From Treponema sp. (lineage in GTDB: Bacteria; Spirochaetota; Spirochaetia; Treponematales; Breznakiellaceae), in NCBI GenBank assembly GCA_031273835.1, contig JAISRD010000187.1:1-15656 (forward strand): a DNA stretch of 15,656 bases, in the 5' to 3' direction. A program made the translations under genes and the position numbers. Position 1 is the first letter of the stretch, and every line of letters starts with the position of its first letter. Positions 1-7,091 of this stretch are shown in pieces. The notes beneath the pieces are model-generated. The model saw only the letters and a list, made by a program, of their open reading frames with translations. It did not search any database and was not told where the DNA came from.

Positions 1-14
1 AAAAAAGCGGGTTT

Positions 15-88
<74 letters not shown>

Positions 89-98
89 TGTGCCAATA

Positions 99-127
99 AT
101 GGTAAATGTTTGTTTCTGTCCTGTCAA
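99..127 (-). promoter_or_regulatory. Sigma70-type promoter for tRNA-Arg
   Basis: On the minus strand a perfect -35 TTGACA (122-127) is followed after 17 bases by TACCAT (99-104), a 4/6 match to the -10 consensus. Transcription would begin a few bases before the tRNA 5' end at 88. It lies entirely between the lon stop and the tRNA, so tRNA-Arg can be made independently of the lon transcript. I saw no convincing intrinsic terminator between lon and this promoter. Confidence 0.6.
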
Positions 128-184
128 GGCGACGGCCGGCGCTTTGTCGGACGGCGCTTAGCAGTCGACCCGGCCTGCCACAGG

Positions 185-2716
185 TTAAGCGGGGGTTCGT
201 TTTTTTCCGGTTTTTGTTCCCGTGGTTTTCCCGGCCCTTTTCGGCCTGTTTCCGTAGATCAACCCGCCGAAGAGGGCCTTAAAAACATCCGGGGCGGTCT
301 CCACGAATTCGGCCTCTATGGAGGATTTGAGATCCTTATCAAGGTCATTCCAGTCTTCCTGATTATCCGCCGGAAGGAGCACCCTTTCCATGCCGTTCCG
401 TATGGCCGCGAGAATTTTTTCCTTAAGCCCCCCGATGGGCAATATGCGGCCCGTCAGGGTTAACTCGCCGGTCATGGCGGTCCCCGGTTTGGGGGCCCTG
501 CCGCAAAGGGTGGACAGCAGAGAGACCGCCAGGGTGATGCCGGCGGAGGGGCCGTCTTTGGGTATGGCCCCTTCGGGGACGTGGATGTGAAAATCGGTCT
601 TGCCTATATCTTTAAAGGTAAACCGGAAACGCTCCTGTTCGCTGCGGAGATAGGAAAGGGCTATTCTGGCGCTTTCCTTCATAACGTCCCCCAGATTGCC
701 CGTAATGGTAAGTTCCCCGCCGCCGGAATAACTTTTTGTTTCCACCGGAAGGATAGCCCCTCCGGTTTCGGTCCACGCCAGGCCGTAGGAAACCCCTATT
801 CTCTCTTCCTTAAACACCAGATCGCGCTTGTATTTGCGCCTGCCCAGGAGTTTTTCAAGGTCTTCCTTTTTGATGTTTTTTTTATAGGAAGCGATGGACT
901 TTTCTCCTGATCTGCCGTAGCCGTTTTCAACCGCCCTGCGGGCTATACGCCGGGCACAGCGGGCTATTTCCCGTTCAAGCCCCCGGACGCCTGATTCCAT
1001 AGTCCAGTGGCGGATAATGGAAATAAGCGCGTCGTCCCTGAAACTTATCTGAGCGTCCTTAAGGCCGTTTTCCGCAAGTTCCTTGGGTATCAGGAAACGT
1101 TTTGCTATGGCCAGTTTTTCCTGTTCCCCGTAGCCGGGTATTTCTATCACTTCCATACGGTCCAGGAGGGGGAAGGGTATGGTATGAATGGAATTGGCGG
1201 TGGCTATGAAAAGTACCCTGGAAAGATCATAGGGCACCTCAAGATAATGATCCGCGAAGGTATTGTTCTGCTCCGGATCGAGCACCTCCAGAAGGGCCGA
1301 AGCGGGATCTCCCCTGAAATCGCCGGAAAGCTTATCTATTTCGTCAAGCAGAAATACGGGGTTTGTGGTTCCCGCCTTCCGCATGGATTGGAGTATCTTT
1401 CCGGGCAGGGCCCCTACATAGGTTTTACGGTGGCCCCGTATTTCCGCTTCGTCCCTGACCCCGCCCAGGGAGACGCGGACAAAGCGCCTTTCCAGGGCCC
1501 GGGCCACGGACTTGCCGAGGCTGGTTTTTCCCGTACCGGGGGGGCCCACAAAGCAAAGTATGGGCCCCTTTACGGATACCGGTGCGGTCCCGGCAAGAAG
1601 CTCCCGTACCGCTATAAATTCAAGTATCCGTTCTTTGGCCTTTTCCATGCCGTAGTGATCTTCCTCAAGTATTTTCTCCGCTTCCGCGAGGGAACCCTGG
1701 TATTCTCCGCCTTCGGCGCCTTCCTTCCAGGGAAGGTCCGCTATCCATTCAAGGTAAGCCCTGATTACCCCCGCTTCGGGGGAAAAGGGCTGCAGTTTCC
1801 GGAGGCGGGTTAATTCCTTTCCGGCCTTGTTAAGCACCTCTTCGCCGGGATCTTTTTCTTTGATGGAATTTTCCAGTTCCGCGAATTCATCTTCCCTGCC
1901 GTCCTTGCCCAGTTCCCTGTTGATTTCCCTGATCTGCTCGTGAAGTATATATTCCCGCTGGTGTTTATCCATGCGGCTTTTCACTTTGCCGGAGATGTTC
2001 TTTTGTATTCCCAGTATTTCGTTTTCAAGTTCCAGAATTTCAAGAAGGATCTCGAGGCGCCTTCCGGGGTCGTCTCCGTCGAGGAGGGCGGCCTTTTTTT
2101 CGGTTTTGACGGCCAGGGCGTTGCCGATGATATTGCAGAGCCTTTCGGGATTTTCGGTTCTGTCGGCCATTGAAAGGACTTCGGTACTGACCTTTTTTGA
2201 AAATTCGGCGTATTGGAAAAACGCCTTTTGAACGGAACGTACCAGGGCGGCCCGTTCAAGGGTAAGCGCCTCGCTTTCTCCCGCCCGGCGTTCCGCCCCC
2301 CGCGGTCCGGGGCCGAGGGCTTTCAGCCTTACCAGGGAATGATCGCCCGACTTCTTAAGGGAAATGATCCTCCCCCTATACTCGCCGTGAAGCACAACCC
2401 GGTAAGTCCCGTCGGGAAGCCTCAGATGCTGGACAATGCGGACCAGGGTTCCCGTCTCATAGGTATCCCCCTGGGAAGGGCATATTACATCCCCCTGGAT
2501 TTTAAGGGGAGACGCAAAAAGGCGCAAATCCCTTTTCAGGGCTTCCTCAACCGCGGCGATTCCCGATTTATAGGTGATGTAAACGGGGACTATGGTGTGG
2601 GGGAAAAGCGCCAGATCCCGCAACGGAAGCAGGGGGCACTCTTCACCGGGTTTTTTGACCCCCAGGGCGGAGAAAATGTTTATGCCGCTCCGTTTAGGAT
2701 CGGGCTCTCCGCTCAT
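185..2716 (-). CDS. lon: ATP-dependent protease Lon
   Basis: An 843-residue LonA-type protease, a cytoplasmic hexameric AAA+ serine protease that degrades misfolded and selected regulatory proteins. Visible in order are the N-terminal substrate-binding domain (from about residue 28, PLLPLRDLALFPH), a helical linker (about 225-300), Walker A GPPGTGKT (391-398), Walker B VFLLDEID (454-461), and the C-terminal protease domain with catalytic Ser724 in KDGPSAG and Lys765 in GGLK. The length is slightly above the usual LonA size because of a Lys/Arg/Thr-rich tail over the last 20 residues, which probably lies outside the protease fold. The ATG at 2716 overlaps the clpX stop by 4 bases (ATGA). No strong ribosome binding site precedes it, so translation is probably coupled to clpX. 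Confidence 0.97.
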   Translation of the reverse strand: MSGEPDPKRSGINIFSALGVKKPGEECPLLPLRDLALFPHTIVPVYITYKSGIAAVEEALKRDLRLFASPLKIQGDVICPSQGDTYETGTLVRIVQHLRLPDGTYRVVLHGEYRGRIISLKKSGDHSLVRLKALGPGPRGAERRAGESEALTLERAALVRSVQKAFFQYAEFSKKVSTEVLSMADRTENPERLCNIIGNALAVKTEKKAALLDGDDPGRRLEILLEILELENEILGIQKNISGKVKSRMDKHQREYILHEQIREINRELGKDGREDEFAELENSIKEKDPGEEVLNKAGKELTRLRKLQPFSPEAGVIRAYLEWIADLPWKEGAEGGEYQGSLAEAEKILEEDHYGMEKAKERILEFIAVRELLAGTAPVSVKGPILCFVGPPGTGKTSLGKSVARALERRFVRVSLGGVRDEAEIRGHRKTYVGALPGKILQSMRKAGTTNPVFLLDEIDKLSGDFRGDPASALLEVLDPEQNNTFADHYLEVPYDLSRVLFIATANSIHTIPFPLLDRMEVIEIPGYGEQEKLAIAKRFLIPKELAENGLKDAQISFRDDALISIIRHWTMESGVRGLEREIARCARRIARRAVENGYGRSGEKSIASYKKNIKKEDLEKLLGRRKYKRDLVFKEERIGVSYGLAWTETGGAILPVETKSYSGGGELTITGNLGDVMKESARIALSYLRSEQERFRFTFKDIGKTDFHIHVPEGAIPKDGPSAGITLAVSLLSTLCGRAPKPGTAMTGELTLTGRILPIGGLKEKILAAIRNGMERVLLPADNQEDWNDLDKDLKSSIEAEFVETAPDVFKALFGGLIYGNRPKRAGKTTGTKTGKKRTPA

Positions 2717-3966
2717 GCGGTCTTTTGCAGGGGCAGTATTTCGGGGGGTTCGGATTTTTCCACCGTATCCTGGGTAATAACCACCCGTTTGCTTCCCTCC
2801 ATAGAGGGAATTTCAAACATGATATCGGTCATGAGTTTTTCCACGATGGCCCTTAATCCCCGGGCGCCGGTTTTTTGCTTTATCGCCGTACCGGCTATGG
2901 CGTTTATGGCCCCGTCGGTAAATTCAAGCTTTACATCGTCAATGGCCAGGGATGCCTGATACTGCTTTACAATGGCGTTTTTCGGTTCAATGATGATACG
3001 TTTAAGGTCTTCAAGTTTAAGTTCTTCCAGGCTGACCGTGATGGGAAGCCGTCCTATGAATTCGGGTATCATGCCGAAACGTATCAGATCATCGGGATGC
3101 ATATTTGAGTAAAGCTCCCTAAGGCTCCGTTCCCGGTTGTTCCTGATATCCGCCCCAAAACCCAGGGGGTGCTCTACCACCCGCTGTTCAATGAATTTAT
3201 CCAGCCCCACAAAGGCGCCGCCGCATATAAAAAGTATATTGGTGGTGTCGATGCGGATCATCTCCTGGTTGGGATGTTTCCTTCCCCCCTGGGGGGGGAC
3301 CGAAGCGATGGTTCCCTCGATTATTTTCAGCAGGGCCTGCTGTACCCCTTCGCCCGAAACATCCCTGGTTATGGAGACGTTTTCCCCCTTCCGGGCTATT
3401 TTATCGATCTCGTCAATGTACACGATACCCCGTTCGGCCGAAGCGATATTGCCCCCCGCGTTTTGGATAAGCTTGAGGAGTATATTCTCCACATCCTCTC
3501 CCACATAACCCGCCTCGGTCAGGGTAGTGGCGTCCACAATGGCAAAAGGAACCTTTAATTTCCGGGCCAGGGTCTTGGCCAGCAGGGTCTTTCCGGTTCC
3601 CGTGGGTCCGATAAGCAGTACGTTGGATTTTTCGATCTCCACGCCGTCGGGGTCCTTCAGGGGATTGGATATCCGTTTATAGTGATTGTACACCGCCACC
3701 GAAAGGGCCTTTTTCGTATCATCCTGGCCTATGATAAACATGTCCAGGTATTTTTTTATTTCCTTGGGGGTAGGAATATCACCGGTAAATTGGGTGGTAA
3801 ACTCATGCTCTTCGTCGGAGAGTATCTTACGGCAGACCTCCACACATTCATCACAGATAAATACGTCGTTGGGCCCCGCAATGAGACGCCGCGCCATATC
3901 GTTGCTTTTGCCGCAGAACGAGCAGGATCTGTCCCCGCCGCCGTAACCGTTACGAAGCTTTGCCAT
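2713..3966 (-). CDS. clpX: ClpX, ATP-dependent unfoldase subunit of ClpXP
   Basis: A 417-residue AAA+ unfoldase that recognises substrates and feeds them into ClpP. The N-terminal zinc-binding domain has C15, C18, C38 and C41 in the CxxC...CxxC arrangement. It is followed by Walker A GPTGTGKT (120-127), pore loop GYVG (153-156), Walker B IVYIDEID (181-188), the RKH pore loop (229-231), and a ClpP-docking tripeptide LGF (268-270), a conservative variant of the common IGF. Length is normal for the family. The start has a GAGGG ribosome binding site 7 bases upstream. It overlaps the end of clpP by 17 bases and the start of lon by 4, so the three protease genes form one tightly coupled unit. Confidence 0.98.
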   Translation of the reverse strand: MAKLRNGYGGGDRSCSFCGKSNDMARRLIAGPNDVFICDECVEVCRKILSDEEHEFTTQFTGDIPTPKEIKKYLDMFIIGQDDTKKALSVAVYNHYKRISNPLKDPDGVEIEKSNVLLIGPTGTGKTLLAKTLARKLKVPFAIVDATTLTEAGYVGEDVENILLKLIQNAGGNIASAERGIVYIDEIDKIARKGENVSITRDVSGEGVQQALLKIIEGTIASVPPQGGRKHPNQEMIRIDTTNILFICGGAFVGLDKFIEQRVVEHPLGFGADIRNNRERSLRELYSNMHPDDLIRFGMIPEFIGRLPITVSLEELKLEDLKRIIIEPKNAIVKQYQASLAIDDVKLEFTDGAINAIAGTAIKQKTGARGLRAIVEKLMTDIMFEIPSMEGSKRVVITQDTVEKSEPPEILPLQKTA

Positions 3967-4552
3967 GTTGTTCCCTCGTCAGAACCTTGTCCGCCGCGCC
4001 GTAGGCCACCGCTTCTTCGGCGGACATAAAAAAGTCCCTTTCCATATCTACGGCAATTTGGGCGGTATCTTTACCGGTATGTTTGGCGAAATAATCAATG
4101 GTGAGTTTTTTCAGCCGCAGTATTTCCTTTGCCTGTATGCCTATATCGGCGGCCTGTCCCTGGGCGCCCCCCCAGGGTTGGTGAATCAGTACCCGGGAAG
4201 AGGGGAGTACAAGCCGTTTTCCCGGCGTTCCGGCGCAGAGTATGAGGGCCGCCACGCTGGCCGCCTGGCCTAGACAGATGGTCTGGACATCGGATTTTAC
4301 ATGCTGAAGGGTATCGTAGATGGCAAGCCCCGCCGTTACCGAGCCCCCCGGTGAATTGATGTACAGGTTGATATCTTTTTCCGTGTTCTGGCCTTCCAAA
4401 AAAAGAATCTGCGCCACCACCAGATCGGCGTTAAGGTCGACAATTTCCCCGTCCAGAAAAACTATCCTGTCCGAAAGGAGCCGGGAATAGATATCATAGT
4501 ACCGTTCTCCCATGCCGGTTTGTTCCACCACATGGGGAAGGATATTACTCAT
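3950..4552 (-). CDS. clpP: ClpP, ATP-dependent Clp protease proteolytic subunit
   Basis: A 200-residue serine peptidase (family S14) that forms the double-heptamer chamber of ClpXP. The catalytic triad is visible as Ser99 (in GQAASVAA), His124 (in LIHQP) and Asp173 (in ERDFF). The handle and substrate-groove motif INSPGGSV lies at 65-72. After the catalytic Ser this protein has V-A where E. coli ClpP has M-G, which leaves the triad intact. A strong AGAGGAG ribosome binding site stands 6 bases before the ATG. It lies 27 bases after tig and overlaps clpX, giving the tig-clpP-clpX order found in many bacteria. Confidence 0.98.
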   Translation of the reverse strand: MSNILPHVVEQTGMGERYYDIYSRLLSDRIVFLDGEIVDLNADLVVAQILFLEGQNTEKDINLYINSPGGSVTAGLAIYDTLQHVKSDVQTICLGQAASVAALILCAGTPGKRLVLPSSRVLIHQPWGGAQGQAADIGIQAKEILRLKKLTIDYFAKHTGKDTAQIAVDMERDFFMSAEEAVAYGAADKVLTREQHGKAS

Positions 4553-4579
4553 TTTTTCTCCTCTTTACTAATAACAAAT

Positions 4580-5968
4580 CTAACGATTTTCGGATATAAG
4601 TTCCATAAAATTCTCTTTTTTCCCTTTTTTTACGGTGTTTTCCGCTATAAAAAGATCGAAAAGCTTCCGTTCCTTGATGTTTTCCTTCAAATATTCCCCG
4701 GCGTTTTCCTGTTCATAGTACTTTTTTATTTCCTCAGGGGAAGCGGAGGAATCCGCCGCCAGGGTTTCAAATTCCCTTTCCAGATCCTCGTCTGAGGCCT
4801 CAAGTTTGAGGGCCTCCATCAAAGTTTCCACAATGAACCTGCTTTTAAGGGCCCTTTCCGCGTCGGGCCTCCAGCCTTCGCGGATTTTTTCGGCATCCTG
4901 GCCTGATTGTACCAGATTTTCCTCAAGTTTATCCTGGGGAATTTTCAAACGGCGGGCAAGGTTCCGCCAGCGGGAATTGAGTTCCATGAGGACCATGGAT
5001 TCCGGGAGATCTATGGAGGTAGTTTCAAGGACCTTTTCGAGAATTCTGGAAACCGTGATTTCCCTGATCCGGGCGGCGAGGGTTTTTTCAAGCCTTTCCC
5101 GTATGTTGTTTTTCAGGTCCTCCAGGGTCTTGTACTTTTCATCCACATCCTGGGCAAGATCATCGTCCAGATCGGGCAGCCTCTTTTCCTTAAGGGCCCT
5201 TAGGCTTACCCGTATGGTACGGGTCTGCCCGGCTAAGTCCTTATGCGGATAATCCCCGGGGAAGGTTTTTTCGATTTCCCTGGTTTCTCCCTTTTTCATC
5301 CCGATTATGTCGTCGTCGAATTGATAGATATTGTAGAGGCTTCCCAGGGTAAAGACAAAATCCTCCCGTTCGCTCCCGCCCACGGGAACGCCCCCTTCAA
5401 GCTCGCAGTAGTTTACCGTAACCACATCGTCCCTGCGGGCGGGGGCGTCGTCGTCCCTGTCCAGGACTATGGCGTTCCGTTCCCGAAGCTCCTCAAGCTC
5501 CCGGTTTATATCCTCTTCGCCGATTTCAACATCCGGCACTTCCACTTCCAAACCCTTCCAGGGCCCCACTTCCATCCTGGGGAGTGTTTCATACACAAGG
5601 GAAAAAGAAAGATCCTGTTCAAGGTCAAAAACCGGTTCTTTTTCAAGGCGGGGCTCCGAATAGGAAAGGGGCTGATCCTCCCCGGGGAAGGACTCATCCT
5701 GAAAAATATCCTGGACCGTTTTGCCCAGCAGCTTGTTAAGAAACTCTTCCTTCAGGGCGCCGCCGAATTTCCGTTCCAGCACTTCCCGGGGAACCTTGCC
5801 CTTGCGAAAACCGGGGAGTTGGACCGACTTAATGTAATCCCTGATGTGTTCGTCATAAGCGGCGCGGACCTGATCTTTATCCACGGTAATGGTCATCTCG
5901 ACCGCCGAATGTTCAAGGCGGGTTATTGAAAACCGCCGCTTCCCAGCTTCTTCGTTGTTTACAGGCAC
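4580..5968 (-). CDS. tig: Trigger factor, ribosome-associated chaperone and prolyl isomerase
   Basis: Trigger factor binds the ribosome exit tunnel and shields nascent chains. The ribosome-binding signature GFRKGKVP begins at residue 53. It is followed by an FKBP-type isomerase domain (about 185-275, including DDVVTVNYCELEGG) and a long helical, charged C-terminal arm, for 462 residues in all. I chose the GTG at 5966-5968, which has GAGGA 5 bases upstream and puts the signature near its usual position (about 44). The frame stays open to an ATG at 6061, but that codon uses the discriminator base of tRNA-Leu and would add 31 unfamiliar residues, so it is unlikely. The gene probably shares the tRNA-Leu promoter with clpP, clpX and lon. 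The family is certain; the start is likely but unproven. Confidence 0.95.
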   Translation of the reverse strand: MPVNNEEAGKRRFSITRLEHSAVEMTITVDKDQVRAAYDEHIRDYIKSVQLPGFRKGKVPREVLERKFGGALKEEFLNKLLGKTVQDIFQDESFPGEDQPLSYSEPRLEKEPVFDLEQDLSFSLVYETLPRMEVGPWKGLEVEVPDVEIGEEDINRELEELRERNAIVLDRDDDAPARRDDVVTVNYCELEGGVPVGGSEREDFVFTLGSLYNIYQFDDDIIGMKKGETREIEKTFPGDYPHKDLAGQTRTIRVSLRALKEKRLPDLDDDLAQDVDEKYKTLEDLKNNIRERLEKTLAARIREITVSRILEKVLETTSIDLPESMVLMELNSRWRNLARRLKIPQDKLEENLVQSGQDAEKIREGWRPDAERALKSRFIVETLMEALKLEASDEDLEREFETLAADSSASPEEIKKYYEQENAGEYLKENIKERKLFDLFIAENTVKKGKKENFMELISENR

Positions 5969-5991
5969 ATGCTTCCTCGTTAACGCGGGCT

Positions 5992-6012
5992 GCCCCGCAG
6001 AATTTGCGGGAC
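5992..6012 (-). other. Hairpin in the tRNA-Leu/tig spacer
   Basis: The minus-strand RNA can fold an 8-bp stem (one G-U pair) with a 5-base loop: GUCCCGCA / UGCGGGGC around AAUUC. It lies between the tRNA 3' end (6061) and the tig start (5968). No U-run follows it on the minus strand, so it is not a standard terminator. It could be a processing or stability element where the tRNA is cut from the tig mRNA; that role is inference. Confidence 0.4.
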
Positions 6013-6060
6013 CCCCGGCATTTTTTACGCTGGAAAGGACCTCCGCCGCCCGTATTCTCA

Positions 6061-6141
6061 TGCGAGAGAGGGGACTCGGACCCCTATGCCGGAGGCACCA
6101 GATCCTAAGTCTGGCGTGTCTACCAGTTTCACCACTCTCGC
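6061..6141 (-). tRNA. tRNA-Leu (anticodon TAG)
   Basis: A class II tRNA on the minus strand with acceptor stem GCGAGAG/CTCTCGC, anticodon stem CCAGA/TCTGG around CTTAGGA (anticodon TAG, reads CUA and probably other CUN codons), and a long variable arm built from GCCTCCGGC, as expected for leucine tRNAs. The discriminator is A, the expected leucine identity base, and no CCA is encoded. The T arm AGGGG/CCCCT encloses TCCGAGT, so position 55 is C rather than the nearly invariant U. The promoter lies just upstream (6153-6182), and tig follows on the same strand. Confidence 0.95.
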
Positions 6142-6152
6142 CCGGGTACCAC

Positions 6153-6182
6153 AGTATACTTGATAGGGGATTGGGGTGTCAA
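6153..6182 (-). promoter_or_regulatory. Sigma70-type promoter for tRNA-Leu and probably tig-clpP-clpX-lon
   Basis: On the minus strand a perfect TTGACA (6177-6182) is followed after 18 bases by TATACT (6153-6158), a 5/6 match to the -10 consensus. The predicted start is about 5 bases before the tRNA-Leu 5' end, as expected for a tRNA promoter. No better promoter was seen in front of tig. It is back-to-back with the promoter of the SIS-domain gene. Confidence 0.75.
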
Positions 6183-6227
6183 TTATGGCGTTACCGGGAT
6201 CCCGCTTAAGGGAAAATTCAAAATCCG

Positions 6228-6256
6228 TTGCCCGCCGGGGGATTTTCCGTTATACT
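6228..6256 (+). promoter_or_regulatory. Sigma70-type promoter for the SIS-domain gene
   Basis: TTGCCC (6228-6233) and TATACT (6251-6256) are spaced by 17 bases. The transcript would begin near 6263, leaving a leader of about 16 bases that contains the ribosome binding site AAGGGGG (6267-6273) before the ATG at 6279. The position also shows that the earlier in-frame ATG at 6228 lies inside the promoter and is not the start. Confidence 0.65.
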
Positions 6257-6278
6257 GTTCCTCCGTAAGGGGGAAATC

Positions 6279-7034
6279 ATGTTGATCGAAGAATTTTTTG
6301 ACAAAATTACCGGGCTCATCGCCGCAATCCGCCGTTCCCAGACGGAAACCATTCAAAAGGCCGCGGAGGAGCTTGCCCGGCGGCTGGAAGGGGGGGGGAT
6401 ACTCTATATTTTCGGCTCCGGCCATTCCCATGTTATCGCCGAAGAACTCTATGTCCGGGCGGGGGGGCTGATCCAGGTAAAGTCGATTATGCCCCATGAA
6501 CTTACCATTGATCTTGATATGGAAAAGTCCACCCTCATGGAAAGAACCGACGGCCTTGCGGAAATAATCTACGCCACCAACAAAATACGGCAATGCGACG
6601 CGCTGATACTGGTTTCCAACTCGGGCCGTAACGCCGTGCCGGTGCAGATGGCCCTGGGCGCAAAACAGCGGGGCATTTTTACCATCGCCCTGACCAATTT
6701 GAACCACAGCAAAAGCGTCGCTTCCCGTGATAAGAGCGGGAAAAAGCTCTATGAACTGTGCGACATGACCCTGGATACCTGCGGCCCCAAGGGGGACGCC
6801 CTTATCCGGGTTCCGGGAAAAGACTACGCCGTAGCCCCGGTTTCCACCATCGCCGGCGCCGTGATAATGGAAGCTCTGGTCTGCGCGGTGGTCGAGACCA
6901 TGCTGTCCCACGGGGTGGAACCGCCGCTCTACCGGAGCGCCAACATCGACGGCAACGATGATTTTAACAAGAAGGCCAAAGAAGCGCTGAAGGAGAAGTT
7001 CCCCGAACTGCGGGATCTTTTTTCCGTGTTTTGA
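6279..7034 (+). CDS. SIS-domain protein of the UPF0309 type (phosphosugar-binding)
   Basis: A 251-residue single-SIS-domain protein. SIS domains bind phosphosugars, typically as isomerases or sensors; the exact reaction of the UPF0309 group is not known to me. The sugar-phosphate-binding Ser/Thr-rich loops are visible as FGSGHSH (45-51) and LVSNSGRN (111-118), and the family-typical stretches HSKSVASR (143-150) and STIAGAVIMEAL (189-200) are present. Length matches the family. The ATG at 6279 is chosen for its AAGGGGG ribosome binding site 5 bases upstream and the promoter overlapping the earlier ATG. It converges on nagA, so a role in amino-sugar or cell-wall sugar metabolism (as for the SIS-domain MurNAc-6-phosphate etherase MurQ) is plausible but is inference. 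Confidence 0.9.
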   Translation: MLIEEFFDKITGLIAAIRRSQTETIQKAAEELARRLEGGGILYIFGSGHSHVIAEELYVRAGGLIQVKSIMPHELTIDLDMEKSTLMERTDGLAEIIYATNKIRQCDALILVSNSGRNAVPVQMALGAKQRGIFTIALTNLNHSKSVASRDKSGKKLYELCDMTLDTCGPKGDALIRVPGKDYAVAPVSTIAGAVIMEALVCAVVETMLSHGVEPPLYRSANIDGNDDFNKKAKEALKEKFPELRDLFSVF

Positions 7035-7048
7035 AGGGTTCATTTGAA

Positions 7049-7074
7049 GGCGGCTGCGAATCGATCCGCCCGCC
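7049..7074. terminator. Possible terminator between convergent SIS gene and nagA
   Basis: GGCGG, a 2-base bulge and GCG can pair with CGCCCGCC across an 8-base loop in the 57-base gap between two convergent genes. A weaker CCCC/GGGG hairpin (7078-7088) followed by four T lies just after and runs into the nagA stop. Neither has a long T-run, so this is a weak call based mainly on location. Confidence 0.35.
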
Positions 7075-7091
7075 GTTCCCCGGAGGGGCTT

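Noticed and set aside
823..843. Lysine/arginine-rich C-terminal tail of Lon (protein residues 823-843) as a DNA-binding addition
   Set aside because: Low-complexity basic tails are common and no motif supports a specific function; the numbers given here are residue positions, and the tail is encoded at about bases 188-250.
1007..1813. Open 268-codon frame on the plus strand opposite lon
   Set aside because: It lies wholly antisense to the AAA+ region of lon, resembles no protein family, and is one of several long antisense frames expected from the codon bias of a GC-rich gene.
2213..2959. Open 248-codon frame on the plus strand across the lon/clpX junction
   Set aside because: Antisense to two certain genes, with no protein-like motifs.
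5992..6012. Hairpin in the tRNA-Leu/tig spacer as a terminator
   Set aside because: No T-run follows on the minus strand; the T-run lies on the other side, where no upstream plus-strand gene exists.
5969..6061. Upstream ATG extending trigger factor by 31 residues
   Set aside because: The ATG includes the last base of tRNA-Leu and the extension has no family similarity; a GTG with a ribosome binding site at 5968 fits better.
6228..6278. Upstream ATG extending the SIS-domain protein by 17 residues
   Set aside because: It lies within the -35 to -10 promoter region, lacks a ribosome binding site, and the added residues are not family-like.
6183..7043. Open 286-codon frame on the minus strand opposite the SIS-domain gene
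   Set aside because: The plus-strand frame has recognisable SIS motifs, a promoter and a ribosome binding site; the opposite frame has no recognisable domain and would run through the promoter region.
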